Shown in pieces: positions 51,243 through 58,367 of a stretch of 64,000 bases of DNA. Numbering within the stretch: the stretch's first letter is position 1; every line of letters begins with the position of its first letter. Under the pieces are notes generated by a model that was given only the letters and a program-made list of their open reading frames with translations, was not told the origin of the DNA and searched no databases. Location: positions 26,495 through 90,494 of IMG/VR virus record IMGVR_UViG_3300033153_006744. One strand, written 5' to 3'. The translations under genes were made by a program, and so were the position numbers. The DNA comes from a virus.

Positions 51243-51421
51243 TTTACCTCCTCATTCTTTATGTAAGCACCCTTAACGCACTTTCTACAATAAACTATAC
51301 TGCAAAACAAAGGGTCATACATAATTGCACACGCTTTACATATATAAGACTTGCAACGTTCACATTCAAACAATTGCACTGATTTTATTTTACACATAGC
51401 ACACTCTTGCATTTCACTCAT
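51239..51421 (-). CDS. Small zinc-finger (B-box/RING-like) protein
   Basis: A 60-residue Cys-rich protein: ECAMCKIKSVQLFECERCKS then YICKACAIMYDPLFC and YCRKCVKG. The Cys spacing (2, 11, 2, 5, 2, 9, 4, 2) is that of a two-zinc cross-brace finger similar to B-box or RING folds, rare in phages. It may bind proteins or RNA. It is linked to the gene after by a short overlap and to the one before by ATGA-type coupling. Confidence 0.6.
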   Translation of the reverse strand: MSEMQECAMCKIKSVQLFECERCKSYICKACAIMYDPLFCSIVYCRKCVKGAYIKNEEVK

Positions 51422-51669
51422 TTGCCAACCCCCGCATAAAGTAAGTCAAATTCACCCGCCACAACTACACTGTTCTCATTCTTCTTAAACAACACAACAT
51501 CTATTTTATTTAACTCTTGATCTCTTTCTTCACTGTCCTTAAACAATAGATGAAATGGATTATCTCCTGAAAAATTTATGCCATGTTCTCCAGACATCTT
51601 GCATTCGGTAACCTTGCTGTATTTATCTAAATTAATTCTTTGTTGTTTTATTTTTATCCAGTTTGCCAT
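51418..51669 (-). CDS. Small 'INLD'-type protein, 83 residues
   Basis: An 83-residue beta-type protein with MANWIKIKQQRINLDKYSKV, GEHGINFSGDNPFHLLFKDS and a hydrophobic end (VVVAGEFDLLYAGVG). It belongs to the paralogue set with the '.I.L.....INLD....' opening (48848, 50011, 56743). AAGGAGCAAC site; overlaps the coiled-coil membrane gene upstream. Role unknown. Confidence 0.55.
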   Translation of the reverse strand: MANWIKIKQQRINLDKYSKVTECKMSGEHGINFSGDNPFHLLFKDSEERDQELNKIDVVLFKKNENSVVVAGEFDLLYAGVGK

Positions 51670-51859
51670 GTTGCTCCTTTATTGTTTTTCTTAAATGATT
51701 ATTATCTAACTCCGTCATTTCAATTAATTTTGCTTGTTGTCTTATTAAGTCATCTTTTGCCTTTAAGAGCTTTCCATGACAAACATAAGCAAATGTAGTA
51801 ACAGCGGTAAAAACAGACATTTGCAGCAACACGAGTAAGCTCAACATATGTGACATCAT
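51632..51859 (-). CDS. Small membrane-anchored coiled-coil protein
   Basis: A 75-residue protein with an N-terminal membrane helix (LSLLVLLQMSVFTAVTTFAY) and a short coiled coil (LLKAKDDLIRQQAKLIEMTE). Its topology is like that of 37416-37661. The overlap of 38 bp with the next gene is long, but both have good starts (AAGGAACAAT here). Function unknown. Confidence 0.5.
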   Translation of the reverse strand: MMSHMLSLLVLLQMSVFTAVTTFAYVCHGKLLKAKDDLIRQQAKLIEMTELDNNHLRKTIKEQHGKLDKNKTTKN

Positions 51860-51868
51860 ATTGTTCCT

Positions 51869-52522
51869 TTATTTTTCTAGTCTTTTTAATGCGTTTGTAA
51901 TTTTTTCCCTTAAAGCTTCACGTAGAAACTTCTTGTTGTCTGCATCTAGTTTAAGATTTTCACTCAAATTACTTAGCGTGCTATCTGTAAACAAGAACTC
52001 ATAAACAAGGAGGTCAACAATTGTGCGTTCGCTTGTTATTTTGTTGTAATTTATGTCTAATATAGGCTTCTCTTTATCTTCTTTCTTAGTTGGGAAAAGT
52101 GCGTGGTCTTGTTTGACTTCTTTTTTCTTGCGTTCTTCTTGTGTTGTCCAAACTTCAAAACTAGTTATTTCGTTAGAATAAACAGTTGTTAACATTTTTT
52201 TTACATCAAAGGTTACATAGCCGCCTTGAGTTTTCACTCTTCCCTTATATAAACAATGTTCAGTTATTAAGTAAAGCTTGCCTGTTACTCTGTTTTTTTT
52301 GAATAATATTCCATTTTGTGTAACGCCAACAAGATACACGCTATCAATTTTGTTTATCAAATCACCCTCAAACACTCTATCGCTTTTTAAGTGTTCTTTT
52401 GCACATCCACATTCCTTAAAAAAGCTTAGTGCATATTCAGTTTCGTTACTCTTTAAGTCATACTCTTTCACTTGTTCCATCATCTCTTCTTTCGTAACAG
52501 TTTTAACTATAAATTTAGCCAT
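51869..52522 (-). CDS. Unknown protein, 217 residues
   Basis: From the ATG at 52522 (AAAGGAGGTAAAA), 217 residues. The N-terminal half has FIVKTVTKEEMMEQVKEYDL and FEGDLINKIDSVYLVGVTQN; a barrel-like middle has NRVTGKLYLITEHCLYKGRV. The C-terminal third is charged and helical (KNALKRLEK at the very end). An ATG at 52558 is rejected because its leader lacks a ribosome binding site. No family recognised. Confidence 0.55.
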   Translation of the reverse strand: MAKFIVKTVTKEEMMEQVKEYDLKSNETEYALSFFKECGCAKEHLKSDRVFEGDLINKIDSVYLVGVTQNGILFKKNRVTGKLYLITEHCLYKGRVKTQGGYVTFDVKKMLTTVYSNEITSFEVWTTQEERKKKEVKQDHALFPTKKEDKEKPILDINYNKITSERTIVDLLVYEFLFTDSTLSNLSENLKLDADNKKFLREALREKITNALKRLEK

Positions 52523-52545
52523 TTTTACCTCCTTTGGTTTGTTAA

Positions 52546-52788
52546 TTAAAAATAACAATTGTCACACAATATACCAGGACCAGTGGCTCCATTTCCTCTA
52601 CCCCAACATCCATAACCCATTCTTGGGTCGAACTCTTCTTCATTCATGCAATACTCACAGGCTCTTGAGTCACAGTCATCGCAAGTCCCTTCAGCCCTAA
52701 AGTCTCTGCAAACTTGACATAGGTCTGGGTCTATGGTTAGCAACTCTAAAAATTTTGCTGTTAATCTATAATATGGTTCAAAATTCAC
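52546..52788 (-). CDS. Cys-rich small protein (multi-CxxC)
   Basis: An 80-residue protein starting at a GTG with GGAGGTAAT. The Cys pattern CQVCRDFRAEGTCDDC, ACEYCM, GYGCWGRG and LCDNCYF gives nine Cys in 60 residues, enough for two zinc sites. It is the first gene of an early operon with a hairpin leader (52806-52858). No DNA-binding family fits; a protein-interaction role is possible. Confidence 0.6.
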   Translation of the reverse strand: MNFEPYYRLTAKFLELLTIDPDLCQVCRDFRAEGTCDDCDSRACEYCMNEEEFDPRMGYGCWGRGNGATGPGILCDNCYF

Positions 52789-52805
52789 ATTACCTCCTTA
52801 AATTA

Positions 52806-52858
52806 AGTTACACCTTTTGTAACTACATAACCATAACATATTTCAAACCTAATGTCAA
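52806..52858 (-). promoter_or_regulatory. Early-type promoter with leader hairpin (before 52788)
   Basis: Minus strand: -35 TTGACA (52853-52858), 17-bp spacer, -10 TATGGT (52830-52835). Hairpin AGTTAC-AAAAGGT-GTAACT (52806-52824): the stem sequence differs from its relatives but pairing and loop are kept. Confidence 0.7.
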
Positions 52859-52861
52859 GCA

Positions 52862-52957
52862 TTATTTATCTTTAAAATTAAATAAAGTGAGCTCTTTGCA
52901 TCTCTTTGATGTAAAAATACGCATTATAAAGCATTTAATAAATATAAGTATGTTCAT
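52862..52957 (-). CDS. Small hydrophobic basic protein, 31 residues
   Basis: Very short gene with ATG at 52957 and an excellent AAGGAGACAAA. The product starts with a hydrophobic segment (MNILIFIKCFIMRIFTS) and ends basic (KRCKELTLFNFKDK). The stop lies 4 bp before the -35 box of the next promoter, so the gene is closely fitted. Function unknown. Confidence 0.45.
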   Translation of the reverse strand: MNILIFIKCFIMRIFTSKRCKELTLFNFKDK

Positions 52958-52975
52958 TTTGTCTCCTTGTTAATA

Positions 52976-53461
52976 TCATCCGTTTTTATTTAATTCCCAA
53001 CATTCCATATAAGTTTCTTCATTCCAGCAAATCTTTTCTTTATTTCCATCATCATGATCACAGTACATTCCATGTATTGTAACGTGTGTACAGTTTCCAC
53101 ATTGCTTTAGTTCTTTAATTCTCTTTAAACCCTCTTCATATTTTACATTAAGGTCATTAATTTTTTCATCAGTTATGTCCCAACCTAAATGAGCTATTAC
53201 ACCATGAACTCCTTCTTCTTTCATGTCCTCTGGTAAATCAAGAAAACAACATAAAAACATTTCTATAAATTGCATTCTTAGCAAAAGTTCGCTTGAGTTT
53301 TTTAGAAAATATCCCCTATGGCTGCCATTGCCACCATCAAAATCAGCTACATAGCAATTATTACGCTCTGTCATGAAATTAACCTTACAATAATCATAAA
53401 AAAAGTTTATCTTTTCTAGCCTCTCTAATGTATTTTTAATAAATTGTGAATTATCTGTCAT
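52976..53461 (-). CDS. Unknown protein with C-terminal CxxC module
   Basis: A 161-residue protein. The N-terminal helical domain includes FIKNTLERLEKINFFYDYCK and LLRMQFIEMFLCCFLDLPED. The C-terminal helix continues with LNVKYEEGLKRIKELKQCGN into the Cys module CGNCTHVTIHGMYCDHDDG and MECWELN: CxxC...C...C..C.W. This module is repeated in at least seven other genes. Zinc binding is likely. GGGGAGG site; overlaps the upstream gene by 4 bp. Confidence 0.6.
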   Translation of the reverse strand: MTDNSQFIKNTLERLEKINFFYDYCKVNFMTERNNCYVADFDGGNGSHRGYFLKNSSELLLRMQFIEMFLCCFLDLPEDMKEEGVHGVIAHLGWDITDEKINDLNVKYEEGLKRIKELKQCGNCTHVTIHGMYCDHDDGNKEKICWNEETYMECWELNKNG

Positions 53462-53787
53462 TTTACCTCCCCGTTAAATTCCTTATAAAACCTTTCCCAG
53501 TGATCTAAACAATCATTATTGCAAAAAGACATAAGTCTCCAGCCAACAGCTGACTTTCCTGTCAGATTTTTTGAACAACAAGGACAATATTTTGTGTCTA
53601 GCCTTTTGTTTTTCCTTTCAATTCTTTCTTTAAGTTCTTTGTTTTCTTGCTTTAAAAGTTTAATTTCTTCTTTATATTCTTCTTCAAACTTTCTCTCCCA
53701 TGTTCCATGTTCAAAAAAATAATGTTCTCTTTTAGGTGTTATTATTGTAATTGTTTTAATGTCATGTTTTTCATTAACTGTTACCAT
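53458..53787 (-). CDS. Unknown protein with coiled coil and C-terminal zinc finger
   Basis: From the ATG at 53787 (AAGGGGAATAAC), 109 residues. Short N-terminal beta strands (IKTITIITPKREHYFFE), a coiled coil (EEEYKEEIKLLKQENKELKE) and a zinc finger: YCPCCSKNLTG then MSFCNNDCLDHWERFYKEFN. The C-x2-C...C-x4-C/H arrangement resembles small 'MYM/TRASH-like' fingers found in phage and ribosomal L24e-like proteins. It is translationally coupled to its neighbours. Confidence 0.58.
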   Translation of the reverse strand: MVTVNEKHDIKTITIITPKREHYFFEHGTWERKFEEEYKEEIKLLKQENKELKERIERKNKRLDTKYCPCCSKNLTGKSAVGWRLMSFCNNDCLDHWERFYKEFNGEVK

Positions 53788-54038
53788 GTTATTCCCCTTA
53801 GTTTCCAGTTTTTGCAACCTTTATGCTTAAATAAAAAGTTGTAAAAGCATGCCGTACCTGTCCATTTTTCGCAAGCAAAACCATCATAATATATTAGGAA
53901 GTTGCAATTATAACAATTTTTCATTAAATCTATCTCTTTACCCTGCTTCTTAACCACCTCGTTAGCCTTATCCAACATTTCCTTAACTTCTTTTGCATCC
54001 TTGATGCTTACGTCTACTTTTATGTTGTCACTCATCAT
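53781..54038 (-). CDS. Small CxxC-module protein
   Basis: An 85-residue protein. A helical N-terminus (DNIKVDVSIKDAKEVKEMLD; ANEVVKKQGKEIDLMKNCYN) runs into the phage's Cys module: CYNCNFLIYYDGFACEKW then TACFYNFLFKHKGCKNW. The Cys/Trp spacing fits the sister proteins at 52976 and 59826. The ATG overlaps the preceding stop and GGAGG lies upstream. Confidence 0.58.
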   Translation of the reverse strand: MMSDNIKVDVSIKDAKEVKEMLDKANEVVKKQGKEIDLMKNCYNCNFLIYYDGFACEKWTGTACFYNFLFKHKGCKNWKLRGITW

Positions 54039-54943
54039 TCAACCTCCTTTGGCATTTGTTCAGGCTCAACATCTCCATTTAAATATGCAGCGAAATCATC
54101 CTGAGTTAAGCCTCTTAAATCTTCATAAGATAATGTATCCTCTGCAACTTGATCTAGCATGCTTACTCTAAATTCTCTTATATGCTTATCTAAATCATTA
54201 CATAACAACATAAATTGCTTCCTTAAAGCCATTTCAATACTTAACTTATTTTGTATCTCCTTAAGACTATCTCCATTCTCAAAACGCAATCTCCTTTCTA
54301 AAGATTTCATTCGCTTTTGTATTTTAGTTATTTCGTTTACCCTACTTTTTGCCGTATGTTCTTGTAAGAATACAAACTTATCAAGAACCCTCTCTTCACT
54401 CTTTTTGCCTTGATCTAACACCTCAACTTTGGGTTGTTCAACTTGCAAGTTTTTCTTGCTAGTTGGTTTTTCTTCTGCATCTAAAACTTCAATCTTGGGC
54501 TTATCAACAGGTGCATTAACCTTTATTGCCATTCTTTGTTTTTCAATATCATCGCTTAATTCTTTGGCTTGTTCTTTGATTTCATTTATTTCATTGCTAG
54601 CTTCTTTCTTTTTGATTTCAACAATCTTACTTATTTCCTTGGCTTTCTCAACAATCTTCTTGGTTTTCTTTGCTTCCTCTCTTTCTGCAATCTCCTTTTT
54701 TTCTTCATCTGTCAACTTATCAGCCATTTTCTTTATCTTATCTCTATTTTGATTTAGCCACCTAACAACCGTGGATTTAGGTATCTCTTTTTCAAACTTA
54801 TAGCTTACTTGTCTAGTTATTTGTTTTATTGAAATATTAAGTGATCTTAACCTACATACTTCTTTAATTTGCTTATCCTTTAATTCCTTTTTCTTCTCAT
54901 AAGCATTTTTTCTTGATAAACTTTTATTTTCTTCATGTTCCAT
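54035..54943 (-). CDS. HTH/coiled-coil DNA-binding protein; TerS-like or regulator
   Basis: A 302-residue protein from the ATG at 54943 (AGGAGTTGTT). In-frame codons back to 55033 are rejected because they lie in the iteron-like repeats. An N-terminal HTH (QIKEVCRLRSLNISIKQITR and PKSTVVRWLNQNRDKIKKMA) is followed by a highly charged coiled coil (residues about 60-200) and a helical C-terminal domain (RMKSLERRLRFENGDSLKEI). HTH-coiled-coil architecture fits a terminase small subunit or a partition/replication initiator. Four repeats upstream of it are candidate binding sites. The terminase large gene is 5 kb downstream. Confidence 0.55.
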   Translation of the reverse strand: MEHEENKSLSRKNAYEKKKELKDKQIKEVCRLRSLNISIKQITRQVSYKFEKEIPKSTVVRWLNQNRDKIKKMADKLTDEEKKEIAEREEAKKTKKIVEKAKEISKIVEIKKKEASNEINEIKEQAKELSDDIEKQRMAIKVNAPVDKPKIEVLDAEEKPTSKKNLQVEQPKVEVLDQGKKSEERVLDKFVFLQEHTAKSRVNEITKIQKRMKSLERRLRFENGDSLKEIQNKLSIEMALRKQFMLLCNDLDKHIREFRVSMLDQVAEDTLSYEDLRGLTQDDFAAYLNGDVEPEQMPKEVE

Positions 54944-54985
54944 AACAACTCCTAGCTGATTACACACACATAGTTTACCATAGTT

Positions 54986-55066
54986 GGTCCATTTTTGCAA
55001 ATCTAGGGGGTCCATTTTTACAGGGGGGTCCATTTCTGCAAATACAAGGGGTCCATTTTTACAAAT
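54986..55066. repeat. Four iteron-like direct repeats
   Basis: Four direct copies of a 14-17 base unit, on the plus strand GGTCCATTTTTGCAAAT with small changes, start at 54986, 55009, 55027 and 55050 (spacing 23, 18, 23). They lie just upstream of the HTH protein gene and overlap the end of the gene at 55059. Spaced repeats beside a DNA-binding gene may form an operator, a replication origin or a packaging (pac) site. The GC-rich GGGGTCC core contrasts with the AT-rich surroundings. Confidence 0.65.
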
Positions 55067-55457
55067 CGCTTAAAAGTTCCATTTTATTTTTCTCTATATA
55101 ATCTTTCAACTTACTGATTTTACCCAACAAAACATACTTAAAGTCATCGTGCCTGTGAACATGATAAGGAACACTAAATATTACACTTACAATAGATGTT
55201 TTATTGTTATCATCTAAAACAGGAACAGCACGCATATATTCAAAAGATCTTTCTACATCAAACACACAAGAGCAAAGATAATTTAAACTTATCACTAAAG
55301 ATTTAATTGCTTTAGATTTAACTGCATATATTATTTCATAATCTTTCAGCATCACTAACATCTTAAAAAAGTACTTCTTTTGTTTTTCTGTATAACTTTT
55401 TCCATCTGGTAAATTTCTTAATATTTGTTTTGCTCTTGCTGTTGTTAGTTTTTTCAT
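55059..55457 (-). CDS. Unknown protein, 132 residues
   Basis: From the ATG at 55457 (GGGAGACAAC), 132 residues. N-terminal helical region (LTTARAKQILRNLPDGKSYT; YFFKMLVMLKDYEIIYAVKS) and a beta/helical C-terminus with VSVIFSVPYHVHRHDD. The C-terminal codons overlap the last iteron-like repeat. The HVHRHD segment is His-rich but no metal-site family is evident. Role unknown. Confidence 0.55.
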   Translation of the reverse strand: MKKLTTARAKQILRNLPDGKSYTEKQKKYFFKMLVMLKDYEIIYAVKSKAIKSLVISLNYLCSCVFDVERSFEYMRAVPVLDDNNKTSIVSVIFSVPYHVHRHDDFKYVLLGKISKLKDYIEKNKMELLSDL

Positions 55458-55471
55458 GTTGTCTCCCTTCA

Positions 55472-55645
55472 TTATTTCTTTGATTTTGACTTTCCTATGT
55501 TTCTTCTTTGTTGTTTTTCCATTTGCCTTAACTCTTCATCACTATAGTTACATCCACTTCCACTTGTAAATCGCATGGTTATTATAACTCCCAATATTAT
55601 TACAGCTATAATAACTAAAACATCGCTTAACTTAATTTTGTTCAC
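55472..55645 (-). CDS. Small membrane protein, 57 residues
   Basis: Gene of 57 codons starting at a GTG (55645) with GGAGGCCAG nearby. The protein has one membrane helix (VLVIIAVIILGVIITM, residues about 9-24) and a charged cytoplasmic or periplasmic tail (YSDEELRQMEKQQRRNIGKS). The stop lies just before the next gene's start. Single-span small proteins of this kind are frequent in early phage regions; function unknown. Confidence 0.5.
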   Translation of the reverse strand: MNKIKLSDVLVIIAVIILGVIITMRFTSGSGCNYSDEELRQMEKQQRRNIGKSKSKK

Positions 55646-55654
55646 CTGGCCTCC

Positions 55655-56005
55655 TTATTTTATTTCCTTAATTATCCCTAATTCTATTGCTTTTTTAAAA
55701 TCATCTACATTAATATCTTCAGCTACTATCTCCCAATCATAAGCAGTTAATCCGTAATATAAATCATTATATATGTCTAACTCCATCTCAGAGTATCCCC
55801 TCCCTTCAATAACCCTTTCTTTCCAACTTTTTTCTTCTAACTCTTCTTTGTCAAAGTAGCACTCATAATCTTCTATCCAATCAAAATCTTGCTCTTTAAA
55901 ATAATCATAAAACTTGCTTTCATTTTCACATATAACATAAGATTCTGTACCTGTTGCTGAGTCTTTTGGCGCATAATGTGTCATTAATATTCTAAATAAA
56001 TTCAT
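55655..56005 (-). CDS. Acidic protein, 116 residues
   Basis: Unrecognised 116-residue acidic protein: FDWIEDYECYFDKEELEEKS followed by ELDIYNDLYYGLTAYDWEIV. The density of Asp/Glu and Tyr suggests a DNA-mimic-like surface, but this is only a composition argument. The start overlaps the stop of the preceding gene; site GAGGAGTAA. Confidence 0.55.
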   Translation of the reverse strand: MNLFRILMTHYAPKDSATGTESYVICENESKFYDYFKEQDFDWIEDYECYFDKEELEEKSWKERVIEGRGYSEMELDIYNDLYYGLTAYDWEIVAEDINVDDFKKAIELGIIKEIK

Positions 56006-56272
56006 TTACTCCTCCATATCTAAATATTTTTTAATCTCTTCTTTATCTGATGTCACCTTAAGTTCTATTTTGCCATTTTCAATATAAAAATGATACAAAA
56101 CCCCATCGTCAAGCAATACGTTTGCAAATCCAACTTTCCCCACATAATCTCTCATGATTTGCACAAATAGCTCTCTATTTACCTTTAACAATCTTCTGCT
56201 CCAATTCAGCTTCTTAAGCAAAATTATAACAACCAAGTTTAAAGCTGTATATACAGCAATTAAAATCCACAT
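56006..56272 (-). CDS. Small membrane-anchored protein, 88 residues
   Basis: An 88-residue protein with an N-terminal membrane helix (ILIAVYTALNLVVIILL) and a soluble alpha/beta part (RELFVQIMRDYVGKVGFANV; LKVTSDKEEIKKYLDMEE). It has GGGGGTGTGAG as a ribosome binding site and lies in the small-gene row behind the CmpB-like membrane protein. Function unknown. Confidence 0.55.
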   Translation of the reverse strand: MWILIAVYTALNLVVIILLKKLNWSRRLLKVNRELFVQIMRDYVGKVGFANVLLDDGVLYHFYIENGKIELKVTSDKEEIKKYLDMEE

Positions 56273-56282
56273 CTCACACCCC

Positions 56283-56753
56283 CTAAAACTTAATTAATGC
56301 TTTATAATGATCTATCAATTTACTTGGTTTCTCTTCACCATATATATAATGCCTAACAAAATCATCGATGAAAATTCCCAACGGAGCAAGTATCAGCCAA
56401 AGCCCTATAAACAACAAGCATATTTGACCCATTACATTCAATGGCAACATAGAATAATCCCAAATAGCAAACTCTAACTTAATATTTAATATATATCCTG
56501 TTATGAACTCTATGGTTGTAATAAATATTGCCGAGATTACCGTTTGCTTAAATATAGATAACTTAGTCTTTTCATTCAACATGCCTATAAACAACCCAGA
56601 TATTCCACCCAACAAACCCATCCATAAAGAAGTTCTACCCATTAAGGCACCATACTTACCCAAGGGATAAAAGAAGGCACCTATGATTACTTCTATATTC
56701 ATGTATAACAAAGCAAAAATAGTAAATAGCATTAAGTGTTTTTTAATTTTCAT
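56283..56753 (-). CDS. Multi-span membrane protein, CmpB-like (PF06541-type)
   Basis: A 156-residue integral membrane protein with four predicted spans (HLMLFTIFALLYMNIEVIIG; SLWMGLLGGISGLFIGML; TVISAIFITTIEFITGYILN; MGQICLLFIGLWLILAPLGI). FAIWDYSMLPLNVMGQICLL (residues about 95-114) matches the 'WDYS..p.N..G.icl' signature of the putative ABC-transporter CmpB family common in Firmicutes and other bacteria, unusual in a phage. The usual family member is longer. Site AAGGAGAAC. Confidence 0.55.
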   Translation of the reverse strand: MKIKKHLMLFTIFALLYMNIEVIIGAFFYPLGKYGALMGRTSLWMGLLGGISGLFIGMLNEKTKLSIFKQTVISAIFITTIEFITGYILNIKLEFAIWDYSMLPLNVMGQICLLFIGLWLILAPLGIFIDDFVRHYIYGEEKPSKLIDHYKALIKF

Positions 56754-57270
56754 TTAGTTCTCCTTGACTTATTGCGTAAGAACACTTTTGTAATAAATAA
56801 AATTTAATCTTTTCGTTATGTTCTTTAATTTCCTTAACATCTGAAAATAATATATTATCAAAACCACTATCTTCATAAAAACTAAGTAAATATAATCTTT
56901 TTTGTTTAGTCTTTTCATCATTAAGCCAAGCGAAAACACCAACATCAATAATTTCATCATCAACCTCAACATAAAAGGCGTCTTTATCTTCTATTAAACA
57001 ATGTTCTTTGTCATCAATAATTTCATAATTTTCTTCAACTTCATCATTGTGTTTTATGAAATTTCCCCAGAGGCTAGAATCTGGAGTTAGTGTAACTTTT
57101 CTACTAGGAGAAAGTGCAATCTCATCTTTAGGTAATTCTGTAAAATCTATTTTTTCATCGTTTATTTTAACGTTAAATTTTAATTCTTTTTTATTCATTT
57201 TCACCTCCTTAACTAAGTCCAAGTTAATGATGCTATCACCTAATTGTTCATGTTCATACCATGTTGCCAT
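56743..57270 (-). CDS. Unknown protein with 'INLD'-type N-terminus
   Basis: A 175-residue protein. The first 45 residues (MATWYEHEQLGDSIINLDLV; KELKFNVKINDEKIDF) match the small-domain paralogues at 48848, 50011 and 51418. The rest is an alpha/beta acidic domain (HCLIEDKDAFYVEVDDEIID; FDNILFSDVKEIKEHNEKIK). AAGGAGGCT site. The shared domain suggests a family of related phage proteins with variable extensions. Confidence 0.55.
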   Translation of the reverse strand: MATWYEHEQLGDSIINLDLVKEVKMNKKELKFNVKINDEKIDFTELPKDEIALSPSRKVTLTPDSSLWGNFIKHNDEVEENYEIIDDKEHCLIEDKDAFYVEVDDEIIDVGVFAWLNDEKTKQKRLYLLSFYEDSGFDNILFSDVKEIKEHNEKIKFYLLQKCSYAISQGELNEN

Positions 57271-57280
57271 TTTAGCCTCC

Positions 57281-57529
57281 TTAATCTTCTGTGTAATATT
57301 TAAATTTTGACATCATTGTTTTTCTTCTTAACTTGTATTCTTGTGCTAACTTTAATGTTAAATGTCTTCTTTTTTCAGAATGATGTACTTTTCTTCTAAC
57401 TCTTTTAGCTCTAACTTTAAATGTGTTATCTAACCTCATCAACGCATAATGTTCAATAAACATATCATCAATATCTTTTGTTGCTTGTTCAGTTAATTCT
57501 TTAATTAAAACGCTTGTTAATGTTTCCAT
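57281..57529 (-). CDS. Basic helical protein, 82 residues
   Basis: An 82-residue helical protein: a first helix (LTSVLIKELTEQATKDIDDM), a link, and a strongly basic second part (KVRAKRVRRKVHHSEKRRHL; EYKLRRKTMMSKFKYY). It is the first gene after an early-type promoter with leader hairpin and AAGGAGGTAATT. The basic helix may bind nucleic acids. No family. Confidence 0.55.
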   Translation of the reverse strand: METLTSVLIKELTEQATKDIDDMFIEHYALMRLDNTFKVRAKRVRRKVHHSEKRRHLTLKLAQEYKLRRKTMMSKFKYYTED

Positions 57530-57550
57530 AATTACCTCCTTATTTATTTT

Positions 57551-57607
57551 GCTAAGAACCTTTTTCTTAACTTAATCCAATGTAACATATTTTAAAGTGA
57601 ATGTCAA
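57551..57607 (-). promoter_or_regulatory. Early-type promoter with leader hairpin (before 57529)
   Basis: Minus strand: -35 TTGACA (57602-57607), 17-bp spacer, -10 TACATT (57579-57584). Hairpin GTTAAGAA-AAAGG-TTCTTAGC (57551-57571), an extended stem of eight pairs with the same AAAGG loop element. Confidence 0.7.
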
Positions 57608-57636
57608 GTATATTTTAGTTTATTTCTAATTCTTAT

Positions 57637-58359
57637 TTAATGTCTTTTATCAGCTGAAGCTTCAGCAACAACTATTTCTTTTTTTATTGCAATCAAGCGA
57701 GCTTTAAGGGTTTCCATGTCTTCCTCTTTGTTCTCACCTTTAACCTTCTCATTCTCTTCTTTAATCCTTTTATTTTCCCTGAATGAGTCTTTTTCTTCAG
57801 ACTCACTTAATTCAGGTTTACTTTTTTCAAACTCATCACCGTTTACTTTCATCTGCCACAGGAACATCGCATAAACCGCAGACCTAGCATATTCTTTTTT
57901 AAAAGCACTTTCAAACATTTGGCAATAGTAATATGTTTTATATTTTGGATTAAAGTTTTCTTCACTAACTCCAAACCCCTCTGCTATCTCTGCCATTTTA
58001 AATAAAAATTCAGGTTCAAGTAAATCAAATCTAATAAAATGAGTCTCTGGATTTTCTTCTTCTTCTCTTTCTGACCTTACAGAATCAAAGAAATCACAAA
58101 ACATACAATTAACAGCCGTGTATACCTCTTCAAGCCCATCAAAATCATCTGAGTTTACAACTGCATTTGTATTTGTAGTTTTTAGAACATGCCTTAATAA
58201 CGCCCCTCTCATTCTGTCTTTATGTAGCTTCACCCAATTAAATGCCCCATTTTTAGCGGCCCCTTTTGTAAGAACTCTTGCCATCTCAAATATGAAATTT
58301 GTAATTAATAAATTTACCTTTGGCTTCCCTGAGTCATTTTTTGTACCTTCTTTACTCAT
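57637..58359 (-). CDS. dATP/dGTP pyrophosphohydrolase-like protein (MazZ/DUF5664-type)
   Basis: A 240-residue protein. The N-terminal block GTKNDSGKPKVNLLITNFIF, EMARVLTKGAAKNGAFNWVK and RMRGALLRHVLK is the 'D.gK..v.ll....e.a.vl..Ga.KyG..NW.....r...allRH' signature of the dATP/dGTP diphosphohydrolase N-terminal family. After a gap, a shorter similar stretch (ETHFIRFDLLEPEFLFKMAE) suggests a second, degenerate copy. The C-terminus is a charged coiled coil (NKRIKEENEKVKGENKEEDM). Such enzymes alter the dNTP pool and occur in 2-aminoadenine phages, but no PurZ gene is visible here. Confidence 0.62.
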   Translation of the reverse strand: MSKEGTKNDSGKPKVNLLITNFIFEMARVLTKGAAKNGAFNWVKLHKDRMRGALLRHVLKTTNTNAVVNSDDFDGLEEVYTAVNCMFCDFFDSVRSEREEEENPETHFIRFDLLEPEFLFKMAEIAEGFGVSEENFNPKYKTYYYCQMFESAFKKEYARSAVYAMFLWQMKVNGDEFEKSKPELSESEEKDSFRENKRIKEENEKVKGENKEEDMETLKARLIAIKKEIVVAEASADKRH

Positions 58360-58367
58360 GTTTTCTC

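Noticed and set aside
54944-55033. 30-residue N-terminal extension of the HTH/coiled-coil protein
   Set aside because: The codons come from the iteron-like repeats (repeated MDP-type peptides) and a better AGGAGTTGTT-ATG start exists at 54943.
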